Assembly: GCF_023278565.1 (NCBI RefSeq)
Contig: NC_064678.1
Location: forward strand, 4,650,001 to 4,714,000
Direction: 5' to 3'
Length of the DNA stretch: 64,000 nucleotides
DNA from: Colletotrichum lupini
Taxonomy: Eukaryota; Ascomycota; Sordariomycetes; Glomerellales; Glomerellaceae
The notes beneath the pieces are model-generated. The model did no database searches, was not told the origin of the DNA, and saw nothing but the letters and a program-made list of their open reading frames with translations. Below are positions 34,267 through 46,383 of this stretch, piece by piece. Position 1 is the first letter of the stretch, and the number at the start of each line of letters is the position of its first letter. Made by a program: the position numbers and the translations under genes.

Positions 34267-35128
34267 CTACAGCAACTCGAAGTCGTCCAACTTGTCGCGA
34301 TACTTCATGATGTTTCTCTTGACCTTGCTGCCCACGGTCCATGTAACGAAGTCCTCCATGCTGCGAGTAACCAAGAACGCGGGATCGACACATGTTTCCG
34401 TGCCCACACGAACATGTCCCTGTTCGATGAGCTTCGTTGCTGCCTGTACGGTCTCGGCCATGCTGCGACATCTACATTAGCATTATGCCCAAAGAAGCAA
34501 GCTGTGAAAGTCTCCTTTTCCATACCGAAGGCGAGTCATGACGACGGGGAGACGTCGTCTTGCAAAAGCGCTGACTGTGACATTGTGTTCGATGGCCGAG
34601 AGCTTCGAGGCCGAGGAGAGAACACCCATGTCATACAGCTTGTCGAGGAGCAGTTGCTCGTGCTTTCGGCGGGCCGCGTTTTCCGGAGGCATCAGGCTGA
34701 TCCTATGCGCCAGTTGACGGATGGACTGCGCATCCGTGTCAATTTACGTCTCGATGTGTATTCGACCGCAAACTCGGGGAGATATTCGGAGAACTTACGC
34801 CGCATAGCCTGTTGTATTTGTGCTGTCAATGTTAGCGGTGGTTCATGATACGGGCGTCAACTGTGTAACTCACATAATCCTCGGGCTTCTGAATCATGTA
34901 TCTGCGCACCTGTTCGCATGTTAGATTGTGTCGCGCACATCTCTTCTCGTGGAGTCTGCCATACCACTGCGGCGTCTCGGTGGTCGCCATCCTGGTAATT
35001 CAATGTTAGCACATGCGCCTCGGGCCACTGCGCGGGCGAAGTGCGGTTGATCACGGTACCTGCTTGTATGTGATGAAGTCGTGCTTCCGCAGGAGCTTCT
35101 GCTCGTGATACTTGAGTTTGCGGACCAT
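34267..35128 (-). CDS. IMP3: U3 snoRNP protein IMP3 (18S rRNA processing)
   Basis: S4-domain protein of the small-subunit processome that helps U3 snoRNA pair with pre-rRNA. Six exons (35060-35128, 34965-34991, 34874-34909, 34799-34822, 34526-34725, 34267-34462) give 183 aa, exactly the yeast Imp3 length. It begins [18 protein letters not shown], then [40 protein letters not shown], and the S4 region [52 protein letters not shown]. Exons 2-4 are only 27, 36 and 24 nt, each a whole number of codons. They were placed by canonical splice ends plus conservation with yeast. It is head-to-head with the mitochondrial bS18 gene, with 244 bp between starts. Confidence 0.94.
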
Positions 35129-35372
35129 GCTGGGCTATTGACGTCGCGGGTTCCCAGTTCGGTTTGGCGATTGACTCCCGTAACGAGTGGTCGCGGCAGA
35201 AGAAAAAGTTCTGGAGCTGGCGGGACAAAATTCCTTATCGCCGCCAACGCTTATCGGACGAGTGGGGCGGGAGGTTCCGTCGGCCTACCAAAAAATTCCC
35301 GTGACAGCTTCAACATCTCGCGACAGATCACGACTCGCTGGGATATTCCAACAATTCCTCACAAAACCAGCA
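35129..35372. promoter_or_regulatory. Shared divergent promoter of IMP3 and mitochondrial bS18m
   Basis: The only DNA between two start codons pointing apart. It must carry both 5' leaders and core promoters. No TATA box is obvious. Placement is by gene structure; no specific factor site is claimed. Confidence 0.7.
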
Positions 35373-36122
35373 ATGCCTCCCAGACTACCACTCATTTCGG
35401 CCATCAAGGCACCGAGCGCCTTGATGGCCCGGGTCGCGCGCCCATTCTCGTCAACTCCCGCAGTCGCCCGTACGTCAATGACCCTTTACAGCTAGCTCCC
35501 TTATCCCCGTGGCGCGAAAGCTAACGTCAAGCTTTACAGAGTCCTCCAGCTCCGATCCGATCAAGAACCTCCTGAACCTCGACGAGAAGCCCAAGGTGCA
35601 CTCTGCCGACCGTATCCGTGGTCTCATCAACAATGGAAGCAAGGCCCGCTTGGAAGGAGCTGCGGCTCGGAAACGCACCATGCTCGAGTCTCTCCGCGAG
35701 AAGAAGGTTAGCGACGACTATGTCAAGCAAATGCCGCGTCGCTGGCGTACCGGTGAGGTATACGCGCCGCACGATCTCAGTCCTCTTGAGATGGAGAAAT
35801 GGCGCAGGCAAAAGACCGTCACGGTCGATGTCGTTGACTTGTTGGGGATCAACCCCCTGGACCACTACAGAGTATGTTTCACCGGTACCTTCAAAACGCT
35901 CTGTCTGCTAATTCTGTGTTGCAGAACTTCTCGATGATTTCCGAGTATATGACAAACTTCGGACAGATCAGGCACAACAAGGAAACGGGACTGAAGCCGA
36001 CGAACCAGAGGAAGATGGCAAAGGCTATCCGGAGAGCGATTGGTATGGGTATCCACCCTAGTGTGCACCACCACCCCGAGCTGTTGAAGAAGAGATTCCG
36101 CCTCAATGCATCGTGGAAGTAG
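35373..36122 (+). CDS. RSM18: Mitochondrial small ribosomal subunit protein bS18m (RSM18)
   Basis: Exons 35373-35469, 35540-35871 and 35925-36122 give 208 aa. Residues 1 to about 33 are Arg/Ser/Ala-rich without acidic residues (MPPRLPLISAIKAPSALMAR), a mitochondrial targeting peptide. The S18 domain is at the C terminus: VVDLLGINPLDHYRNF, then GQIRHNKETGLKPTNQRKMAKAIRRAIGMG, the family signature for rRNA binding. A basic middle region (RKRTMLESLREKK, MPRRW) is typical of fungal Rsm18. Introns: GTACGT...TTACAG and GTATGT...TTGCAG, both frame-preserving. It is convergent with the PPR gene (156 bp between stops). Confidence 0.92.
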
Positions 36123-36278
36123 AGACTTTGGAGAGGCTTAGTGTTTGGAAAGGCTCGCAGGGCCTGTGGATTTGTCTGCGGAAATTGGGAGTCTCTCCCG
36201 TGTATGAATTGTACAATATCTTGGCGTCTATTATAAATGTACAGATACAAGAAGCTCCTCCAGTACTTATTGTACACA

Positions 36279-38704
36279 TCATGCCTTCAGCACACGCTGT
36301 AGCTTGAACTTCTTCAGTTTTTCGGGAGTGTAATAGTAGCGGAACTTCTCCACCTCCGCCCACTCCTCTGGGAACTGCTTCTTGGCCCACGCCTCGAACT
36401 CCCGCTGCAAGCCTTGCCCAGGCAACGCGTTAAATGGAATGCCAAGCCTGTACAGATGTTAGCTATGAAGTTTGACAGATTGGAGGGATGAACTCACGTC
36501 ATGGCATCAGGCCCATACCCAACAGCTCGCTTCATGGTTCTGATCGTGCTCTGGACCTCCTGCAGATTGCCATTGCCTGCCAGGCCACCGCAGTAGGAAG
36601 CAAAGACTGCCGGTGGAACATCGACCTCCATCTTCTCGATTTTCTTCCAGATATCCCTGGCAATCTGGTCGCCAAAGGCCTTGATTTCGCAGAGCGAGAA
36701 CACAATCTCGAGACTGTTGTATGAAGGGCCTTCCGAAGACCTGACAATGTCCTGCCAGTACTCCAAGGCTATATTCGGTTTCCTGCATGCACCATAGGCA
36801 ATCATCAAAGCGTTGAAAATCTTCGTGCTGGGCTGGATTTTCGTGTCCATCTTCAGCATGTTATGGACCAACTTCGTGCTGTCCAAGTCGGGACACCTGC
36901 CCATGCCTTCCAAACATTGAATGTAGGCTTCGCTCTTGGGGTGGAATGTTGGGTTGACATGCTGCCGCATGTGTCCGAATACGTGGACGGCCATGTCGGA
37001 GCGGTTGCGGTTGAAGAATGCGTCCATGAGTAAGAGACGGCTCGCAACACTGGTCTCCTGGAAGAACTGACGAAGGATGCAATAGGCGTCCCATACTCTC
37101 GCGGTACTGTTTTTCTTGTCCAAACAGTACGCCACAAATGCATCTCTGATGGATCGCCGTTGTTCGTTGCTGTGTTGAAATACATTCAGCGACAGTGTGT
37201 CGATAATTTCGAATTGCTGGTCATTCTTGAGGAAGACCGTGCATAATGCGACCACTGTCTCTGGGTCTAATGTGACAATTCGGTCCTCCAGAATATCCAG
37301 CATCTCGCGTATCGCCGTGGAATTCGGGGTTGCTTGGTAGCATAGCGCTTGGAGATACTTGTTGATCAGGGGCAAGTCGTCTTCTCCGTTCAGCTCCGCC
37401 TTGGGGAGCTGCATGTATGCCGCCCTGGCCCCTGACAAGTCCTTTGCCCGGATCTTGAAGTCCATTTGGAGAAGGTATGTTGTTGCATCAGGCCGGATGT
37501 CGAGCTCGCTTGCGAACGAGACAAGCCTGTCTGCCAAATAAGGGTCGTTCTTCTCAATAGCAACCTCCAGCAGCCCATTGATCGTTTGGGTGTCTGGTAG
37601 AAAGGCGCTGTCGTCGGGGTTGTGGCGAGCAACAACATCAAACATGCCTTTGATGTCATCAAGCCCTTTGCCCATGGACAGTACTGCCCACTGATAGATA
37701 ACATCCCAATGCTCCTTGCTCGGGTTGGCGTCAACGAGCTTCTTGAAGATCGGCGCTGTCCACCCGCGTTGGTTGTTTCTCACTGAAAAATGCAAGATTT
37801 CTTTGAAAGACCTGGGGCTTGGATGCTCGGTGTTGTGAGCTGGCCTCAGGAACCACTTCTTGGTCTCCAAAACGTTGTCCTTCTTGGCGAAGAAAGTTGT
37901 CATAACCTCATGAAAATTCGCCGTGAAAGGCAAACCAAGTTTCTCGGCCTTTTTGACAGCTGCCACAAGCTCTGCCTCACGACCTTCCTCCGCCAGCCCC
38001 TGCAGGACATTGACCCAAAGATTCTGCGCGCCAGGTCGCTCTGCTTCAGATAATTGGGCCCAGTGTTCCTGCAACGCGATAAAGGCTTCGGGAGATGCTC
38101 CAAATAATGTCAAGGCAACCAGGTACGACTCGAAGTCCTCCGATGCCCCAGGATCTGCGGGATCCAATGCCCGTTCTTCCTTGATCGCATCGTATAAGAG
38201 CCTGGAGAACTCCAGGTGGTCTTTGGTATCCTCTTTCGGCAACTTCAGCAGCGCTTCCCGCGCGTTGGTCAACTCTGACAGAGTCAGACCTGGACCCGGC
38301 TCGTCATCCTTATTTTCGAGCAGGTATTTTAACAGATTACGACAGTGCAAGGCCTGAGTGCTGTTGACGACGATGTTGAAGCGCACTTTGTACGAAAACA
38401 AATCCCTAAACGCCTCGACCAATTCTGTTCTAGACGGCGGTCGAACGCTCTCCAAAAGGCGATTTCTCCATGTCAAGACCGTTGTCCACCCAGGCTCATA
38501 CTCTGGCTTCTTGATTTGTCTCGGGGGCTTCTGCAGGATACCGAAGAACGTCCTTCGCTGGGACCGTCGAGAGAGGGATATCGTCGAAGGTACCGGGAGC
38601 TGTGTATGGCGACACGCTGGGCGAGAAAGAATCGAACAGGCAGGGACGCTGCCCCTAGGAACAAGGACCCGTCGGCAGACATGGCGGGCTAATTGCGCCC
38701 TCAT
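36279..38704 (-). CDS. cia84: Mitochondrial PPR protein, probably complex I assembly factor CIA84
   Basis: Exons 36498-38704 and 36279-36447 give 791 aa. The N terminus (MRAQLARHVCRRVLVPRG, then RRSQRRTFFG) is Arg-rich, with RRTFFG as a likely presequence cleavage area. The body is helical with pentatricopeptide-type repeats, for example NVLQGLAEEGREAELVAAVK, FNALMIAYGACRKPNIALEYW and YCGGLAGNGNLQEVQSTIR. It ends in a conserved charged block (EEWAEVEKFRYYYTP, LKKFKLQRVLKA). Length, RRTFFG start and repeat layout resemble Neurospora CIA84, needed for assembly of the complex I membrane arm. The name is from memory, so the PPR/mitochondrial assignment is firmer than the exact orthologue. The small second exon is joined ATGAC|GCTTGG through an intron with a GCTAAC branch site. 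Confidence 0.75.
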
Positions 38705-40159
38705 GGTGTGGGTTCAGTGCTTTGCGCGAAAGGTTCTTGATGGCGATCAGTTTGGAGATTATTGACACATGGCTTCAATTAAGCGTACCTGGGCATCTCC
38801 AGACCAAATCAAAGTAAGCGCGGCATGTGGTGAAGCGCAATGCCGATATTTGAAGCTCCAGAGATTTGCGAATTGGAATTTGGGGACACTGGAGCTCCCG
38901 GGACTTGGAAATCGCGGTAGCTGCCACCAAAATGCGACCCGCGCTCGTGGAGGACCCGCAGATTACCCGTGCTTAGTCATAATTTTGTTCACACCCGGCA
39001 ACTTCGGTGTCAATGACCTCAATGACATTTAGAACCTCAAGAATCTCTCTTTCGTCAATGGAACTTGAAAGCTACTCCTGTTTCAAATTGACATTGCGAT
39101 CACTATAGTCTACAAACTCTCTTTCAATTCTCAATTCGAAAACTGCGTTCTGTAGCAGAGTGTGAATTACACAATATGGTAGTTCCCTTCAGTTCTTGAA
39201 CCAATCATACTTTACCCAATTCCAAGCATCATTATCGTCAACAGTGGATCCCAACGTTGATGGTTATCCAGATTGATCTGGATCACTTTAAAACGACCGG
39301 CATTTTATTTCAAATTGCTTAGCAAGCGAGTTAATATCACGGTCCTAGTAGGCTTATAGTGACTAGAACCAAAACGGGATGGGAGCTAACAGCGATATCC
39401 AGACAGACCAAGACCACCGAGGGACCATTCGGCGCTGAATGGCAGAATTGGAAACTCAAAACGGACCGTTTGTGAATGATGATGAGACTCTCATGTTATG
39501 GCAACCGTTGTTGTACCGTTGCTCTCTGTGAGCGGCAGGAAGATGCCGATGGGAAGAGTCCAGACGACGCAGAGAACTAATCCCCCTGCTCATGAAGCAC
39601 GAGAAACGAGCGTGTGTGCGCTCAAATCCGGGTTATGGCCAGAGTTGGCACCTCGGTGTCAAGTGTTCTTTTTCCATTCTTCTTTCTTCGCCGGGCCGCA
39701 TGAAGCACAAACACGCTCAGACCCACGACGAAGTCAGTGCGGAACCTGAGCTTAGCTACGATGTCATGGCAATTGGTTCATTCAAACTGCTTGAGTGAGA
39801 AGCATTTAGAGTGCAAGTGCGCCCTGCGAATTTGTTTTCGAAGGCATCAGCTTTCACACTCTGCAGTTGCAAATTGGTTGTAGAAACAGAAAGATCAAAA
39901 CGACGACGAACCTTGAACCGGTAGTTAGCTCAAGACGTTTACGTACCGTTTTTGTAAGTCCATGTTAGCGCGAAGGTATGCCTATTGACCATTGCTTACC
40001 AAAAGTAGGATACCTGAGAAGAATTCGGTACTTTTTATCCCGCTTCGGAGTGTAGTCCGACCTAAGCCGCCGGGCGGGCTGATACCCCGATAGCTTGACG
40101 ACATACCGCCCAACTGGCCATTGAATCCTCTGATCTGCGCACTTTAGACCGACGGCGAT
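38705..40159. other. Intergenic: upstream of the PPR gene
   Basis: About 1.5 kb with no recognised gene. It includes a moderately A+T-rich section around 39100-39400. No RNA gene was recognised. Confidence 0.5.
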
Positions 40160-40390
40160 ATGTCAAGATCTCGTAGCTCCAGCCGCGGGTCTCTTGCGAA
40201 ACAGACAGCAACACCGCCGCAAAGGACGCAACAGCCCAAAAGGAAAAATGGTGGCAGAGATGTCCAGTGCTACTTCTGTTGCTGCTGGTGCTGTTGGATA
40301 GTCCTCACCTTAGTCGCCTTATCCTGTGGCTCCGTCCTCCTGATGGCTGCCTCTCTTCCATTGCCGGATTCGGAGCCGCTCACCTCTTAG
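40160..40390 (+). CDS. Possible small Cys-rich membrane protein (76 aa)
   Basis: ATG-initiated, intronless, unrecognised. A hydrophilic N terminus rich in Ser/Arg/Lys/Gln (MSRSRSSSRGSL...PKRKNGGR) is followed by a cysteine/tryptophan cluster CYFCCCWCCW at about 37-46. This runs straight into one hydrophobic helix (IVLTLVALSCGSVLLMAA). Such a Cys cluster at a helix edge is seen in palmitoylated or CYSTM-type small membrane proteins. The layout is too ordered to dismiss, but there is no homologue in mind and no splice evidence, so it may be chance. Confidence 0.35.
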   Translation: MSRSRSSSRGSLAKQTATPPQRTQQPKRKNGGRDVQCYFCCCWCCWIVLTLVALSCGSVLLMAASLPLPDSEPLTS

Positions 40391-40658
40391 AACGGGACCG
40401 AAAGCATGAAATCCGATAACTCCAGTTTGCCAACGACCAGCTTCATGGCGGTTATCCTCAAGTTGTAACGCTGTAGGATTCCTGCCTCGGTTCGGCAGCC
40501 GTGAAGGGCCTTTCGTTGCGTTCCAGCCCCCGACACAACCACTTGAGCTCAAGGAGGATGTAATTAGTTGTTGCCCGATCAAGTTGACCTTGGACCTCCG
40601 CTCATCCAGCAGCGTTTCCACAGGCCCTTCTTTTCCAATCTCTTTCCATCTTCCTTCG

Positions 40659-41755
40659 ATGAAGATGTCCACCATGCCAGACTTAATCAAGGCCGTTTCT
40701 CAGGTCGTTTTATCCCTCGTCGTTATCGGAAAACCCCTTCCGGCGATGGGTCAATCAGTGCCCCGTCCTGGCCCAGGAGAGGTCTTGATCTGCGTCGAAG
40801 TCACTGGTCTTCTAGCCCTTGATCAAAAATTCCGCGACTTCGGCGTTTTCAATATTGCCTCTCGCCTTCCCTTGGTGCTCAGCATCGATATCGTCGGCAT
40901 GGTCGTCGAATACGGGATTTCGATCGCTCCAAGTGATGTCCCTTTCCCACCTATCGGTACGCGTGTCCTCTTTCAGGGGAATCTTCGTCGACCGCATGCC
41001 GGTGGCTTGGCCCCGTACGTTCTCGCCGATCCTCGACTTCTGCTTCCCGTCCCAGTGGCAATATCGTCCCTTCAAGCTGCAACGCTAATCACCAACCCCT
41101 TCACTGCGGCTCTTTCTCTGTTCCACTCATCTGGCCTGGAGTTTCCCTTTCCTAACACTGATACGACCTTCGAGTACCAAAAAGCCCATCTCATCGTCCT
41201 TGGCGCGGGCACAAACGTCGGCACTTCCATCGTTCAACTTGCGGCGATTGCGGGCATCGGAACTCCAAGGCCTCCTTTGCAAAACTCCGAACCCTTGGGG
41301 CAACTCATGTCATTGACCGGTTCTCCTCTTCTATTCGGTCCGATGTTCAGACCATCCTCGGCTCTCCTCCTTTGCATGTCGTGGAGGCATATGCGTCTGG
41401 CCATCCCACTCTAGCCGCCTCTCTTTTCGTTCCCACCAATGTTTCGAAAGCCATCGTCATGTTGTCCTCCTCGACCGGTGCCGACATTGATGCCTTGGCT
41501 GAAAGGGGCATTTCCTTGCGCAACATCTATGGCTCCTTCGAGGCTCATCCTGATATGTTCCGATCCTGGGCCTCGACTCTTTCCAGGTGGTTGTTGTCTG
41601 GCCAGTTGGAGGCACCCTCTCATGTCGTAATCCTCAGTGCCGACCCGCACCTCGTCAACGCCGCACTCGATGACATCGGGAAAGGTAGTGGGGTAAGGTA
41701 TGTCGTCGACATGGGAAGAGAGGATGATGTAGGGGAGGACAGAGGAGATATATAG
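40659..41755 (+). pseudogene. Frameshifted zinc-type/enoyl-reductase-like (MDR) dehydrogenase
   Basis: Medium-chain dehydrogenase/reductase family. The first frame from ATG 40659 has the GroES-like start (IGKPLPAMGQSVPRPGPGEV), LDQKFRDFGVFNIASRLPLVL, IDIVGMVVEYG and the nucleotide-binding LIVLGAGTNVGTSIVQLAA. At about 41264-41271 the reading shifts by +1/-2: the continuation ASFAKLRTLGATHVIDRFSSS lies in another frame and runs to 41755 (VVEAYASGHPTLAASLF...). The first frame instead runs into unrelated sequence and stops at 41414. No intron fits the gap. The end (GREDDVGEDRGDI) is low-complexity and not family-like, so the original C terminus also seems lost. Either a true pseudogene or a one-base sequencing error plus divergent end. 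Confidence 0.72.
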
Positions 41756-44700
41756 ACGAGAGAGCGGAGGCAGATGGGGTGGACAGCGGGGGGGCAGACC
41801 AGAGGCACAGCAAGCTAAGATGCCGGGGGGTTGTACGAGATCCGTCACTCTACGGACGATCTTGTCCCATCATCGCCTAACCTGCTGCCGTCGTATATCG
41901 GACGACAGCTCGAGCTAGGATGTATATCCCTCACTCTCTCTCGGTTAAGAAGAAATCACCCGATGACCGAGAAGACCGGCCAAGAGAAAAGAAGGAATGA
42001 AAGGACGAGGGAGTGCATAGCAGGGGGCTCAGAAAAGAAGACGAGAGATCACCGACTTACCGCAATATAGTCACAATATGCTTCTTCGACCCCCCCGCGG
42101 GATTCATGTAACACTTTTCTAGTCCTCCCCTCTCATTTGTCCAGTTTGCTAGCGACAGAAGTCCGTTCTAGACTTGCATTGGCTCCTGGCTCCGCCTCTC
42201 TCTCTCTTCTCCTCTCGTTGCCCTGCTTCTCTTTACCCCAGCCCGTGCCATGAAAGAGTCTAGTTGCTTTACTTGCTTGAAAGCTCTCTTTTGACTTGTC
42301 TGTGTTTCGAGTCCGCGCGGCATCGTTGATCACGGGGGCGTGTATCAGAGTCCTGTATGGCTGGATGAATACGGTTGATTTTCATCAAGTCCCACGGCGG
42401 CAGGACAAAGTGGGTGTGGGAGAATGCCTCCTGAGGCGTTCACGTCTGCGTTTCAGAGATGCAAGTGCAGCTCGCGCTGACTGGCTCTGGTCGACTTTCG
42501 GCGCACCCTCTATCTCAACCTCATAGGACGCCGGCCAGCTCCGCGCTCTATGTTTCTTCCTGGCGCCGGCCGGCCCCATCCAGTGACGGGTCTCAGATTG
42601 ACGTCGCGTTTGCGTAAGGCTTCTCTGAGGTCTGATATCGGGCGAAGAGATCCTGGAGTTCGTCGGAATGCATTTGTCTGAAGAGAAAGAAGAACAAGAA
42701 CAGATGGAATCAGAATCGAACGCCGAACAGGAAGATGATCAGAGGGGGTTGCACCGGGGAGACAGAAGAGGGGGATTGGAAGAGGCTAAGCCTAGTGCTG
42801 CCATCTGAACATCATCCTGATGTCGGTGATCCGAGGGACATTTGATTGACGGTTGACGTCTCGACCGTGCGTCGTCGTCCACGCTCTTTCCAACACCCCA
42901 CGATGGAGCTAAAGGAAGAGTTCGGGTACGGACTTGCCCTCACATCACCGAGTCGACAAGGCAACCGGCCCACGCCAAGGAACGCAGCTACCGGACGAAA
43001 TAATAAAGTGCCAACCGGATTCATACGAGATTTTCGAATGGCCCGGCAATATTACCGGCCAGGATCATCACCAGATGGGACCAGGTTGTCGGCGGCCCGG
43101 AGAGAGTTCTATTTTCAGTCTGCTTGAACTACAAGCTGATATACTCTATACACGGGTCAACACAGAGACGGTGTGTCAGGAAAGGATCCAAGGAAATGCG
43201 GATAACTACCGTGGTCAACTGCACGCGCGTGGCACGAAATACACAACTCCGGAACACCGCACCGGGGCCTGCTTGCTGCAGTTGAGAAGAAACAACGACC
43301 ATGTTGCCATTCACGCAAACCCTTCCCTTCTCAACTGTCAGCCGAATGGCGTTTCTCTTCACTGCGTCAGATCAGGGGAACCAAAAGGCAGGAACAAGGT
43401 TGACAAGGAGGGCCAGGCAGGGGACAGCTTCTAACCCCCGTTCCCCGGAGCCGGGGTGGTTGCAGGTGGACAAGATCGCCCAGGCGACGGACAGGAGAGT
43501 AACTCAATGGATTGAGATCCTAGGAGGTGTGTGATACACTTTACAGACATTGTTGCCCAAAAGAGTGAGAATGTAACAAGAAAGACGCTTACTGGCACGA
43601 TAGATTGGTCAACTCGGGCACGACATCTCGACCATGACCGACTGCGGACTTGGGAACGTCTAGGCCGTAGTCGTCTATAGTGTCATGTCCGGACAAAAGA
43701 GATCTTCAGTATGAACGCGTTGGTAAGTATTGGTTTTCGGGCAACTCAAGTAACCGATGTTTAGAATACAAGATGTAGTGTCACAACTAGGAGCCTGGCT
43801 CAACTCCGGACTGCATCGCCTGCTCAAATCTGTATCGAAGACAAGCTGTATTACAGACACGTTACTTCCAATAATCAAGAGGCCGTTCTGAACAGAGATC
43901 CCGGTTCTTTTGAAAACAGGCAATCTACGAAGAGAACCCCTACTGAAGGATTCAGAGTTGGTATTCTATCACCTGGTCCTATAATCACCGGACGCCGTCG
44001 TCCGGCCCTGCAAGAAGCAGCAGAAGGAGCACTGCGCGCATAACGTCCGTCCGGAGGCGGCACTATTCCTACCCTGGACGTCCCGTTGTTGATATTGCGG
44101 CTCCTAGGCCATGCCCCAGACCTGACGATCAGCACGTTACCGAGCCGCGTAAGGCTTGGCCTCTTTGGAGGTACAATGACTGTCAAGCTTGCTTGATGTC
44201 TTTTCTTTTCTCACACGGACACTTTATTATTATTTCCGAACGTCGTGTATGTGAGTGTTCTTTGAGCCTATTTTCCATGATAGCTGTCAACTCTGAATCG
44301 TAGCCTGACTGACAGTCGTCACTTAGGACAAACTTGAAGTCGACGTCCATCGGAGACAACAACACTTCCAGACAGTCAAGACTGTAAGCCAGGGATAATA
44401 GACGGGAGTGCGGGATAAGCGTACAAACTTCCCGCTGTGCATGAACGACTTGTACAGGCAAACCGTGGGGCGTGTTGAACCTCCACCACCGTCGCCCGAC
44501 GATGCAACAGTGAGATTCACCTTGCCCATCTTGTGTCTCCCGCAGCTAATGTGACAGTCTATCCGGACGTCGACAATTTAGACAGACTGAACAATAGAAA
44601 AAGAGACAGGATTTTGGGAACTTTGGTGGCGTTTGTTCGAAGCTCTGCTCCCCCTCCGTCCGAAGCGCAACGACCCTTAGTTGGGGGTCCGAAGTTGTCA

Positions 44701-45029
44701 ACTCCGTCGAATTGTCCGTGGGACACTACCGCACCGCAAGACAAGGAATAACACGGACATTTCGAACAAAACCTATCCCTTGATCTGCAGAGAGCCATTC
44801 CTTTCAACTTTGAAAAGAAAATTGCCCAATCAATTCGTGCTGCAGGTACTGAGATTCCAATTCTTCGCCTGGCTGGGCGGTGGTGGGCAGTCTCCCCGCC
44901 CTTTGAACGACGTCGTTTCCCGCTTTCCAATATTTCGGTCTTCTCGGGCAACTCCTCCAGAGCCTCGCACCCGGCGCCCCGGCAGGAAGAAGGAAAACTA
45001 TCTAGCAAGGGGACCCACCTCATCGGTGT

Positions 45030-45060
45030 CGGTCGGTCGGTCGGTCACTTTCGGTCGGTT
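45030..45060 (+). repeat. GGTC/TCGG tetranucleotide repeat
   Basis: Several TCGG units, interrupted once by a short ACTT-containing stretch. Confidence 0.8.
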
Positions 45061-45378
45061 TCCTCGGCGACCCTAGCAACGCGCACTTGCATCATCGCTC
45101 GATGGAAGAAAGGGGACGTGGTGACGGATGGAAAGAGAAGAAAGGGCCTACCGAAGTCTCCCGCTTCAGCCTTGCGAAAGACGAAAGATCCAAATCGACA
45201 GACGCTTGCTCTCGGACGGGGTTCTCGTTCGGGGCATCAGAAGTCAAACAGCCCAACCCAGATCGAGCCTTCATTACCGACACGATGGGCTTTGACAAGA
45301 GATGGAAGACCAGCTGACAGCGGCAGGACGGTGGGAACAGACCTCAGCTTCTGTCAAGCCAAGTCAAGGCCATCATGA

Positions 45379-45402
45379 TACCTGTACCTGTACCTGTACC
45401 TG
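45379..45402 (+). repeat. TACCTG hexanucleotide repeat (4 copies)
   Basis: Four perfect tandem TACCTG units. The same TACCT core is found singly in many intergenic parts of the window. Confidence 0.95.
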
Positions 45403-46288
45403 GCCTGGCCTGTCGTTATCTCCCAGTCATTCAGGCTGCCCTCGTCGAAAGGATGCTAAGCCCTGAGCTGACATCCCCATCCATTCATCCATCCATCACG
45501 ATGACCCCATCACCAGAAAAGACCCGTAGGGCTGGGCTTAGAATTGAAAGCTGACGTGGGCAGCTCCCAAGGCTCGAACTGGGGTAACACAACACCAAAG
45601 GCCCAAAGATTTCCAAAATCCCAATAGACCAACGGAGGAACCTCACACAAGCGTACTGTAGCCCGCTCACCCGCCCGCCATCCCGCATATCCTTCGGTAC
45701 GACCGTTACCCAAAGATTGTAGCGCCCCGTCACGCACACATCCATGCACACCATGCCGGCCTCGGTCGAGCGAAAAAATACGCCTCTGCAGAACACGCCG
45801 TGCATCGCCCTTCTGCACATCTGTACCTGTGCGGGTGCCACCACTGCAAAATCCAAAGAAAACGAAATCCGTCCCTTCGCGATCTCGGTACATGTTCTAT
45901 TTCGAGAACCTCTTTCCTCTTTCGCGACGCGACCAGATGACGAGCTGACGAAGCGAGGCAAGGCGAGGTACGGCGCGGCACGGGACAAGGCAAAGGCAAA
46001 GGCAAGGCATCTCGGGACTGGGGGGCATGGGACTTGAGCGTCAAGTGCATGTATGTAAGACACGAGACGAGTCAATTACATCAACGCACATTTGAGTATC
46101 CAAATGGACGACGCAAGAGAGAGGGAACATGCGGCGGGGGAGAATATGCCTTACGATCTGCTGAAAAGCTCCTCATGCTAGTCAGACGAAATGGGCCATC
46201 CCTTAACGGGCTTCAAGTTGACTTGCCCGCATCCGCATATGCAATCTTTCGCAATTGATCGAGTCTATACGATAGGCAACCACAGATT

Positions 46289-46310
46289 GGGGGGGGGGGG
46301 GGGGGGGGGG
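46289..46310 (+). repeat. G22 homopolymer
   Basis: Twenty-two consecutive G. A second interrupted G-rich block follows about 75 bp downstream. Confidence 0.95.
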
Positions 46311-46383
46311 TGTTGTTTTTGAGGGCTGGTGGTGTGGAAGAGAAACTATCTTGTGGGGAAAAATTGTTTTGGTGGCGTGAGGT

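Noticed and set aside
45485..46075. 196-codon minus-strand ORF
   Set aside because: No recognisable domain, several alternative frames of similar length overlap it, and there is no splice or start context support.
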